This document shows positions 36,501-45,000 of a stretch of 57,338 nt of DNA, piece after piece. The notes beneath the pieces were generated by a model. It saw only the letters and a list, made by a program, of their open reading frames with translations. It ran no database searches and was not told the origin of the DNA. Made by a program: the position numbers and the translations under genes. Numbering within the stretch: the stretch's first letter is position 1; each line of letters begins with the position of its first letter. Source of the DNA: Mariniblastus sp. (GTDB taxonomy: Bacteria; Planctomycetota; Planctomycetia; Pirellulales; Pirellulaceae). The stretch is from positions 1-57,338 of the forward strand of contig JAPKBL010000024.1 of the NCBI GenBank assembly GCA_028823415.1, in the 5' to 3' direction.

Positions 36501-36810
36501 GTATTCGCTCAATGAGCGGACTCGCATTAGGATCTCCAGGAATCAAAATGCCTAAATCGGGATCAAGCAAACTTGCCTTCTGATCGATTCGAAAATCAGC
36601 CTGATGCTTTGATTCATCGGGACCGTGACAAGCGTAACATTTATCTGCAAGAATCGGCTTGATCTGTGAGCCAAAATCAATTTTATCTTGCCCGGTTGCG
36701 GATTCCCCAAAACTTGCCAGGAGAGTGCCGAGGAAAATAATGAGCTTTACGCCGATCGCACCCCAACACCCTCTCCGCAGTTTTTGACCCATTTGGTAGG
36801 TTCCGGTCAT
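33583..36810 (-). CDS. PSCyt1-DUF1549-DUF1553 planctomycete cytochrome-like protein
   Basis: About 1075 residues from the suggested ATG at 36810; another ATG at 36792 also gives a signal peptide ([21 protein letters not shown]), and an in-frame TTG lies at 36882. The domain order is planctomycete cytochrome C ([27 protein letters not shown], one CxxCH haem site; MPP as likely axial region), then DUF1549 ([15 protein letters not shown]... with [14 protein letters not shown]), a beta-rich middle, and DUF1553 ([33 protein letters not shown] and [36 protein letters not shown]). It is exported and probably periplasmic. The one-base junction with the DUF1501 gene marks a two-gene operon. Confidence 0.9.
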   Translation of the reverse strand: [1075 protein letters not shown]

Positions 36811-37178
36811 GTAGTCAATTCTCAATATTAAAACTAGTTTTAGCTTCATCGAAGCAAATGCGATGATGTCAAATTTTACCAAAATTAAACAACAGTTGCT
36901 GCACGGATTCTGAAATCGAATGTCCTACGTAAATCCTCAATTATTGCCTCCAATTTAAGTTTTTTTCAGCTCGCAGGCCCATCTCCAACAAATATTCAAG
37001 AAAACATCCAATCATCCGAACGAAACAAACGTGTGAAACCAACGATCATCCACTCCCTCTCGCGGACAACCGAGAGGACACCAATCGGATTAATCTAAAA
37101 TTCAGTGTATAGTTATGCTGACGTTATGCTGACTCGTCAAAACTCACGCAAGAACATACTTTTTCCTCTCGAATAAAC
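36811..37178. other. Divergent intergenic region with an 11-base direct repeat
   Basis: No gene is supported here. It should contain promoters for the DUF1553-DUF1501 operon (minus) and the DUF3754 gene (plus). The repeat at 37112-37133 is its only clear structure. Confidence 0.5.
37112..37133. repeat. Two adjacent copies of GTTATGCTGAC
   Basis: Two perfect 11-base copies lie end to end, 46 bases before the TTG start of the DUF3754 gene. One helical turn of spacing suits binding of a regulator to one face of DNA; alternatively it is a chance duplication. Confidence 0.55.
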
Positions 37179-38519
37179 TTGAATCCGCGCAAAACGCCGA
37201 TATTAATCAGTCGTATTGAAGACGATCCTTTAGTAGAAGGATTGCCCGAGCGTGCTACTTTTATTCCGCTGCGGCAAAAGGATCTTCAATCCGTATTGAT
37301 TCGAAAATTCCAGATCACTGACGGCGAGCTGGATGAGTACAAAAAACTGTGCTCACGCCTACAGGCTATTTTTCACGTCGAGCATCTCTCTAGCTTACTT
37401 TACCTTGAGGAGATCTACGACACTCTCGATCCGGACAGCAACACTGTTGACCTCGAAACAGTTTCAGTAGAAGAACGGGAAGCCCTCACCGATGCGCTTT
37501 TGGATAAACTCAAAAAACTCCTACTCAGTGCACATTACAAACGTTTATCACAAGAAGAATTGGAACGAGCCGTTGAAGTCGGGGGGCAGTGGGGTGTTCA
37601 ATTAGAGGTCAAATTCGAAATCTACGAACGATTGGAAATCTTCGCCCGAGGCTATAGGACGGTCAAACTAACACGACGTCGCTGGCAAAATCTGTTTAGG
37701 CAAGAATCGATTGAGCTGCCTGAATTTCAACGATTAGTCATGGCCTTCCGAATGAGCCCCGCATTCAATGCAGGAAAAAAAGACAACGGCAAAAAGAACC
37801 AAAAATCTCTAGATGACAAATTTGTTTACCTTAAGGCCTTCAAAAACATTCCAGAGAACGATCTCGAGATCCTCTTGCCAGGATCCAAAGTTCGATTAAC
37901 CAAACTCGATCGCGCAAAGATTCTCCTGCCCACCCTTTCCGGGATGGCGTTTACGATCTGGAAAGTTGCGAGGGGAGTTCTTGTGCTGTCATTGGCGATT
38001 CACTTCGCCAACATTCTCGTTTGGGCCATTTTGATTGGAGCCATTGGTGGTTATATCTTTAAGTCAGTTCTCAGTTACCTCAATACGAAAAACAAGTATC
38101 AATTCGGCCTGACTGAAAGCCTTTACATTAAGAATTTAGATAATAACTCTGGAGTTATATATCGAATCCTCAATGAAGCTGAGGAGCAGGAGCTTTGCGA
38201 AGCGGTTTTAGCGTACACTTTCCTCTGGAAGCACGCTGAACGCGGCCAGGGTTTGAGCGAAAACGAACTGGACCGATTGGTGGAAGAATTTCTCGAGAAA
38301 ACGACAGGCATCGATGTCGACTTTGAAGTCCACGATGGTCTTGGAAAACTGGAGCGACTAGGACTCGCTGTGAAAAATGACCAACAACTCTGGTTCGCTT
38401 CACCAATCGAGAATGCGACCGAATTATTGAATAAGAACTGGAACGAGCTGTTTGAATCTCGAGCCGAAAAGACTGTCAACTTTGAAAACCCGCTGGATGA
38501 CGACCTGTTCACAAACTAA
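37179..38519 (+). CDS. DUF3754 (TMEM143-like) membrane protein
   Basis: 446 residues from a TTG; no ATG or GTG lies between the upstream in-frame stop (37119-37121) and residue 1, and the sequence looks coding from MNPRKTPILIS onward. The N-terminal domain has TFIPLRQKDLQSVLI and FHVEHLSSLLYLEEIYDTLDPDSN, typical of DUF3754. Two membrane helices lie at about 258-300 (VLVLSLAIHFANILVWAILIGAIGGYIF). The C-terminal domain includes EQELCEAVLAYTFLW. The family is found in bacteria and as mitochondrial TMEM143 in animals, with unknown function. It is 67 bases upstream of hemL in the same direction and may be co-transcribed. Confidence 0.78.
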   Translation: MNPRKTPILISRIEDDPLVEGLPERATFIPLRQKDLQSVLIRKFQITDGELDEYKKLCSRLQAIFHVEHLSSLLYLEEIYDTLDPDSNTVDLETVSVEEREALTDALLDKLKKLLLSAHYKRLSQEELERAVEVGGQWGVQLEVKFEIYERLEIFARGYRTVKLTRRRWQNLFRQESIELPEFQRLVMAFRMSPAFNAGKKDNGKKNQKSLDDKFVYLKAFKNIPENDLEILLPGSKVRLTKLDRAKILLPTLSGMAFTIWKVARGVLVLSLAIHFANILVWAILIGAIGGYIFKSVLSYLNTKNKYQFGLTESLYIKNLDNNSGVIYRILNEAEEQELCEAVLAYTFLWKHAERGQGLSENELDRLVEEFLEKTTGIDVDFEVHDGLGKLERLGLAVKNDQQLWFASPIENATELLNKNWNELFESRAEKTVNFENPLDDDLFTN

Positions 38520-38586
38520 CTTCTAAATCCCTCAACGGCCGCCACTACAATTAAACTCTCCCTCCGCACCTTTGATAGGAATTAAA

Positions 38587-39891
38587 GTGAGCCAGACGAA
38601 ACTCTCCCACACTCAAAGCCAGCTGCAATACAACCGCGCCAAGCAACTCATGCCTGGCGGGGTCAACAGCGCGGCGCGTGCCTTTGGCGCCGTCGGCGGA
38701 GAACCCATCGTTTTCGAACGTGGCGAGGGAGCCTACCTTTTCGATGTCGACGGCAATCAGTACATCGATTACATCGGAAGTTGGGGCCCCATGATCTTCG
38801 GGCATCAATTCGCACCGGTAAAAGAAGCCGTTCATGCGGCGGTGGAGCGGGGTACAAGTTTTGGCGCCCCCACGGTGGCGGAAAATGAAATCGCGGAATT
38901 GGTGATTGACGCGGTTCCAAGTGTGGAAATGGTTCGCTTGGTCAATTCGGGAACCGAGGCAACGATGAGTGCCATTCGATTGTCTCGCGGTTACACCGGC
39001 CGCGATCTTGTCATCAAATTTTCAGGTAATTATCATGGCCACGTCGACAGCCTCTTGGTGGCTGCCGGTAGTGCCGCTGCAACACTGGGCGTTCCCAATT
39101 CGCCGGGGGTTACCGAAGGCACCAGCCGTGACACACTTGTCCTGCCCTACAATGATTGCGCTCGCTTATCAGAAACTTTTAAGAACCGCGGCGATGATAT
39201 CGCGGCGGTTATTCTTGAACCGGTTTGCGGAAATATGGGTTGCGTTATTCCAACTCCCGAATTTCTGCAGACACTACGTCAAATTACTCATGAATTTGGG
39301 AGCGTACTCATCTTTGATGAAGTGATGTGCGGGTTTCGCGTTGCCCGCGGTGGCGCTCAGGAATTATTCGGAATGACTCCCGACTTGACGACGATGGGCA
39401 AAATCGTAGGCGGCGGTCTTCCTCTGGCTGTCTTTGGAGGAAAACGTGAAATCATGCAACACGTCCTTCCCGCTGGAAAGGTATTCCAAGCGGGGACGCT
39501 GTCCGGCAACCCGATTGCCACGGCCGCCGGCATTGCGATGCTGAAGGCACTACGCGACCAGTCACCCTACCAACACCTGGAGAACTTGAGCCAACGACTA
39601 GAAGCCGGACTCAGGACCGCGGCGGAATCAAATGGAATTGAATATTGCCTTCAGCGGGTAGGCAGTATGATGACGCTATTTTTCCAAAACGGCCCCGTCA
39701 CGGACTGGGAGTCAGCGGCTAGATCAAACACGAGTCAATTTTCAAAATATTTCTGGGGGCTGATTGATGAAGGCGTTTACATGCCTTGCAGTCAATTTGA
39801 AGCACTATTTATTTCCGCGGCGCACACCAACGAAGACATCGACCACACGATCCAAATGGCGGATCGCGTGATGAGTGAACTGCCTAAGTAG
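38587..39891 (+). CDS. hemL: Glutamate-1-semialdehyde 2,1-aminomutase
   Basis: 434 residues from a GTG at 38587, chosen because TAGGAA lies about seven bases upstream; an in-frame TTG at 38572 has no such site. It converts glutamate-1-semialdehyde to 5-aminolevulinate in tetrapyrrole synthesis, using pyridoxal phosphate. MPGGVNSAARAF at the start and the Schiff-base lysine K272 in TTMGKIVGGGLPLAVFGG are diagnostic, with NSGTEATMSAIRLSRG and IFDEVMCGFR binding the cofactor. Haem is needed by the cytochrome-like proteins in this window. hemA is not in view. Confidence 0.96.
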   Translation: MSQTKLSHTQSQLQYNRAKQLMPGGVNSAARAFGAVGGEPIVFERGEGAYLFDVDGNQYIDYIGSWGPMIFGHQFAPVKEAVHAAVERGTSFGAPTVAENEIAELVIDAVPSVEMVRLVNSGTEATMSAIRLSRGYTGRDLVIKFSGNYHGHVDSLLVAAGSAAATLGVPNSPGVTEGTSRDTLVLPYNDCARLSETFKNRGDDIAAVILEPVCGNMGCVIPTPEFLQTLRQITHEFGSVLIFDEVMCGFRVARGGAQELFGMTPDLTTMGKIVGGGLPLAVFGGKREIMQHVLPAGKVFQAGTLSGNPIATAAGIAMLKALRDQSPYQHLENLSQRLEAGLRTAAESNGIEYCLQRVGSMMTLFFQNGPVTDWESAARSNTSQFSKYFWGLIDEGVYMPCSQFEALFISAAHTNEDIDHTIQMADRVMSELPK

Positions 39892-39958
39892 TCCGCTTCA
39901 GCAATGGAGAACTCACCGGAAATTACTCGCGGCTAAATAATCTCGTGGCTGACCGGGG

Positions 39959-40894
39959 CTACGAATTGCCTTCACCACTTAACAGTATCTTTTTCTGATA
40001 GCGACTTTGCACAATATCAGTCAACACTAAGATGGCCAGTACGAAGTAGAAGGTTGTCTTCGTCATCGGTTCCACCGCGCTTCCAAAAATGTTTATATGC
40101 GCAAGATGGCCTCCTTCGCTGACCAGCATGATTCCAACAACAAACAACACGAAAAGCCCGAGTACTTCATACATCCGGTTTTTCTCTAAAAACGTTGCGA
40201 CGTGGTCTGAAAGCCAGACCATCATGACGCCACTAATTACGATCGCCGCTGCCATCACCCAAAAGACATCCGAAAGTGCCATCGCGCTTAAAATCGAATC
40301 GAATGAGAACACAAGATTCATCAAGACGATCCAAAAAATAACAGAACCCACTGACTTCTTCTTTTTTTCACCGCCACCGTGGTCGTCGTGCTCCAGACGC
40401 GTCATGTGCCAGATTTCCTTCATGGCGGTGTAAATAATGAAGCCGCCGCCTGCTAGAACGATCAAGCTGTGCAGACTAAAACTCGCCTCGATCACTTTTA
40501 AATCGATCTTGGGCAGCGAAGTCTTTTCAAACCAGTCTTTGAGGTAAACCAAGACGCACAGCAGGCCTATTCTGAGGAAAATGGCAATTCCAATTCCCCA
40601 CGACCTGACCATTTGGCGTTTTTCAACCGGAGCGTGTTTCGATTCAAGCGAAATATATAAGAGGTTGTCGAACCCCAAAACCGCTTGCAATAGCACGAGG
40701 AGCCCAAGAGTAGTCAGGTTGGCTAAGAGACCCGGTGTCGTTTCCGTTTGCCCCACACCCTCCAGTTGCGCGACCTCTCCCGGGCTATCTGGCTCAAAGC
40801 CCCACGCTTGGGTTGCCTCGTTAAACAAGGACAGGGCAACTAATCCGATCGCGGCAAAAAACGTGAGGCGGTAAATAATCGCAAGGTAACGCAT
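39959..40894 (-). CDS. TerC-family membrane protein
   Basis: 311 residues with about eight hydrophobic helices. The TerC acidic signatures are present: LGFDNLLYISLESKH in one helix and NLVFSFDSILSAMAL in a later one, with a charged His-rich cytoplasmic loop EHDDHGGGEKKKK between. An extra N-terminal helix and roughly 35-residue loop precede the family core. TerC-like proteins are linked to metal (manganese or calcium) efflux and to metalation of exported proteins; which applies here is not known. It converges on hemL and is monocistronic. Confidence 0.88.
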   Translation of the reverse strand: MRYLAIIYRLTFFAAIGLVALSLFNEATQAWGFEPDSPGEVAQLEGVGQTETTPGLLANLTTLGLLVLLQAVLGFDNLLYISLESKHAPVEKRQMVRSWGIGIAIFLRIGLLCVLVYLKDWFEKTSLPKIDLKVIEASFSLHSLIVLAGGGFIIYTAMKEIWHMTRLEHDDHGGGEKKKKSVGSVIFWIVLMNLVFSFDSILSAMALSDVFWVMAAAIVISGVMMVWLSDHVATFLEKNRMYEVLGLFVLFVVGIMLVSEGGHLAHINIFGSAVEPMTKTTFYFVLAILVLTDIVQSRYQKKILLSGEGNS

Positions 40895-41187
40895 TAAATC
40901 TCCCTCGTATTAGGTTCTGTGGCGGAATGAGTCTATCAAATTCGTTGATTGGGTTGCTAGGCGTTCTCTCAATTAAAATTCTTCAAGCTCGCCAAATCCG
41001 TCACGGCCCCAAAATTGAATCCAGTAATTATTTTCAGCAACGGTACATAATTAGAAGTCAGCGGATTCCAATTTAAAATCGATCCTCTGATTCCATCCCG
41101 TCTCATGTTTAATTTTGTAGCAGGGTCTATTACAATCAAACCCAATCACATGCATTCGTTACATAATCCTGATGGTAAAATGGGTCA

Positions 41188-42063
41188 ATGAGCATTTTAA
41201 AGGCGGTGATAACCGCAGCCGCCCCGGACCAAAAACAGCTCCCTCTGCAGAGCCTCGTTGATCAACAGGGGGAAACGAAGACGGCACTTCAACTGATTGC
41301 CGATGAAGCCGTTACCGCGGGCATCGAAGAAATTGCAGTCGTCATTTGTCCTGGAGAACAAGAAAATTACGAGAAAGCGGCCGGTGAACACGCCTCTCGA
41401 CTCACCTTTGTTCCTCAAGACAACCCCCGTGGTTACGGAGACGCGCTTTTGCGAGCTCGAGAATTCGTCGGGGATGACCGTTTCCTTCATCTTGTGTCCG
41501 ATCATATTTATCTCAGCCAACACCCGCGAGGATACGCTGGTCAACTGATCGATATTGCAATCGCTGAGGACTGCTCGGTCTCGACGGTCCAACCGACTCG
41601 CGAAAATCTTTTGCCTTTCTTCGGCACCGTCGGGGCGACCCGAATTGCCAATCGGCAAAAGCTCTACGAGATCAAGAACGTCATGGAAAAACCGACCCCG
41701 ACACAAGCCGAACAGAGTTTGATCGTGGCTGGCCTTCGCGCTAGCCACTATTTGTGCCTATCCGGGATGCACATTCTGACGCCAACAATCATGAAACTCC
41801 TTGAGAGTGAAATGAAAGCTGCCAAGGCGGGCAGTCACATTGCCCTATCACCGGCACTCGAAGAACTCGCCAAATGCGAACGGTACCTTGCGACCGAAGT
41901 CGATGGAGGTCGATACAACATCGGCGTCCAATACGGACTGCTCAAAGCTCAAGTCGCTTTGGCATTATCTGGAAAAGACCGGGACGAGATTTTGACAGAA
42001 CTGCTTGGCCTCGTTGCCGAAAGTAAACCTGTGACTCGTCACCCTCTTTCAGCGGGAGCCTAA
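41188..42063 (+). CDS. GalU-like nucleotidyltransferase lacking the GxGTR loop
   Basis: 291 residues. The fold reads as GalU: LKAVITAA, then DEAVTAGIEEIAVVICPGEQENYE, DNPRGYGDALLRAREFVGD, the metal-site region VSDHIYL, FGTVGA, KNVMEKPTP, SGMHILTPTIMKLLE, and a final NIGVQYGLLKAQVALALSGKDRD. The phosphate-binding loop after AA, normally GxGTRxxPxTKxxPKE, is replaced by the much shorter APDQKQLPLQSLVD. The enzyme is therefore either inactive, a regulatory partner, or uses a modified loop. It ends five bases before the kinase-pyrophosphorylase gene, which strongly suggests joint function in nucleotide-sugar synthesis. The sugar is unknown. Confidence 0.72.
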   Translation: MSILKAVITAAAPDQKQLPLQSLVDQQGETKTALQLIADEAVTAGIEEIAVVICPGEQENYEKAAGEHASRLTFVPQDNPRGYGDALLRAREFVGDDRFLHLVSDHIYLSQHPRGYAGQLIDIAIAEDCSVSTVQPTRENLLPFFGTVGATRIANRQKLYEIKNVMEKPTPTQAEQSLIVAGLRASHYLCLSGMHILTPTIMKLLESEMKAAKAGSHIALSPALEELAKCERYLATEVDGGRYNIGVQYGLLKAQVALALSGKDRDEILTELLGLVAESKPVTRHPLSAGA

Positions 42064-42068
42064 CGTCA

Positions 42069-45000
42069 ATGGTAGCGGACGCGAATCAGACACACCCACC
42101 CACTGGCGATCGAGAGAAAACCGATTGGCGATGCAATCGCTTGGTTACCATCATCGAAACCAGTGACAACCAACTGCGGAACCAATCGCTTGATGAGTTA
42201 TGCAAAGACTCAGACATCGAAGAATTGCTGCGCGATATCACAGCCCTCGATCAACTTTGGCGAGACACAGACAACCTTTATACTCAAGTCCGGGCGTTGT
42301 TTTTTCTTTCCGCAATTCATCGATACCATTTGCCGAGGCAATTCGATCGTTCCCAGTCAACGCCGGGGAAAATCCCATTTGACAGTTACCGACAACTGCT
42401 GGGCCGACGGTTTATCGAGTCAATCGATTCTTTACTGAGAGCTCAGGTAAAAAACGGTCCCAGCGATGGAATTTCAAGCGCGTTAGCACAAGCCTATCAC
42501 GAACTTGGATTTCAACGACTGGCAGACCAAGTCAAAAAGAGCGTTCGCACGGTGCGGGGCAATCAATGGATGTTTCGAACCGGCCATCCGGATGACCATC
42601 CATTGCGATTCCGTTCCGACTTACTTGCGAGAGATGAAGCTTCCCCGGCGTTTCCGATTCTTTCAGAGACGACTGCGGTAAGAATGGATTTCTCTCACAG
42701 CGGCTGGAGCGACATTTTCTTCCTGGGGATGGATTTCCCCGCAGGTGCTAAAGTCATCAATGCTTCGATCAACCTTGGTGTCGTTGGCAGAGACGAACAA
42801 CCGCAACCTCCGATCGAATGCTATCTCCGTGTGATCGATAGACCCGTATTACGTTTAGTTAGTATCGACCTGAAATCAACCGCCGAGATTCAGACGATCA
42901 GCGAGGTTTTTGACTTTGCCGCCGACTATCTTGGGCTTTTGAAAGCTGCTGTGATTGCGTCGGGAATCGTACCCGCGGGGATGGATGGTTGCGGCGAATC
43001 GATCAAACCCCTGCTGGAACGTCTGGTCGGCCCCGGATTAGGGATTGAAATCGTCAGCAAAGTGAACGATATCCCCAAAGGATCTCGTCTGGCCGTTTCT
43101 ACAAATTTGCTCGGGTCTTTAATCTCCCTTTGCATGCGAGCCACTGGTCAGATTTCGTCGCTGGTGGGCGAACTTACCGAACCCGATCGCCGAATCATCG
43201 CAGCCCGAGCGATTCTTGGTGAGTGGATCGGCGGATCGGGTGGCGGCTGGCAGGATTCAGGTGGAGTTTGGCCAGGAGTAAAACTGATTGAAGGTGCGGA
43301 AGCGGTCGAATCAGACCCTGAATGGAAAATTAGTCGGGGACGCTTGCTTCCTCGTCATTCGATTTTCGGGTTCGACGAAATTACGAAAGAGACACGTCAA
43401 AAATTACAAGACAGTTTAGTGCTTGTTCATGGCGGGATGGCACAAAACGTTGGCCCAATATTAGAGATGGTCACCGAGAAATATCTTCTTAGATCGGCCA
43501 AAGAATGGGAAGCCAGGATTGAAGCGATCGAGATCCTCGAAGAAATAAAAACAGCGCTGCTAGGTGGAGACATTCGCGCTCTCGGCAAGGCGACGCATCG
43601 TAATTTCTTCGGACCCCTGCAAAAAATCATTCCCTGGTGCACGAATCTTTTTACCAATACGCTGATTGAAAAATGCGAGTCCAAATTTGGCGACCAATTT
43701 TGGGGGTTTTGGATGCTCGGAGGAATGGCCGGTGGCGGGATGGGCTTCATCTTTGATCCATCGATCAAAATAGAAGCGCAAAAATGGCTACGGGAGACCA
43801 TGCAAACAACAAAGCGAGACTTTGAAACCCGATTACCTTTCGCGATGGCGCCGGTTGTCTATGAGTTTGCGATCAACGATCAAGGTACCCTTGGAACGTT
43901 AGCACCCGCCGCACACGCCCAGATGCCTTACGAATATTATGCGTTGCTGATCCCTGAATGGCTGAAACTGGCACCGCGAGATTTATCAGCACTTTCCCGT
44001 TTCGAAATGGAAACGCTAGGCGCTGAATACAGGTCTGACTCTGACGCTCCCAAATTTCGAATTTTGGTTGAAAGCCTTCTCCCCGGCAAAGACGGTGATT
44101 CTGAGACATCCGAATCGCTTGCGGATTTGTTGAACCGGCATGGGTTTGATCGTGAACAGCATGAGCAAATTCGAACCGATTTGAAGTCGGGTCGATACGG
44201 ACTGGCCCAGAACCGACTGCCAATCAACACAAGCATTGAAGATGTCGAACCGACCGACGTGATCGATTCAGGCAACGCAATTAACCAAACTCATTTATCA
44301 CTCGGATGCGATGCACTCCGCGACGGTCGCGTTGCGGTCGTAACACTGGCCGCCGGAGTGGGAAGCCGCTGGACCGAAGGAGCCGGTGTCGTCAAAGGAC
44401 TTTACCCGTTCCATCAATTCGCTGGAAAGCATCGTAGCTTCCTCGAAGTGCATCTCGCCAAAAGTAAAAAGACCGGTCACCAACACAACCGCCACTTCCC
44501 CCATGTTATCACGACTGGATACCTGACTGATCACCCCATTCAACACCATCTTGCTAATCACTCAAACTACCACTACCCCGGAGATGTTCTGATTTCACCT
44601 GGGCAATATGTCGGTTTGAGGACGATCCCCATGATGCGCGACCTGCAATTTCAATGGGAGGAATTGCCTCAACAAATGCTCGACGAGCAACAGGAAAAAA
44701 TGCGAGCGAGCCAGCGATCATCTTTGATCGCATGGGCCAGACAAACCGGCGAAGGTCTGGACTATCGCGACAATGCGCCAATGCAATGCCTGCATCCGGT
44801 CGGGCACTGGTATGAGGTTCCAAACTTAATTCGCAATGGAACACTCAAAAAACTCCTGGACGACCACCCTCAACTCGAGACACTACTACTTCATAATGTC
44901 GACACACTCGGTGCCAATGTTGACCCAGGTTTGTTGGGACTCCACTTGGCAAGCAATAAGTGTCTCTCGTTCGAAGTTATCTCGAGGCGACTGGAAGATC

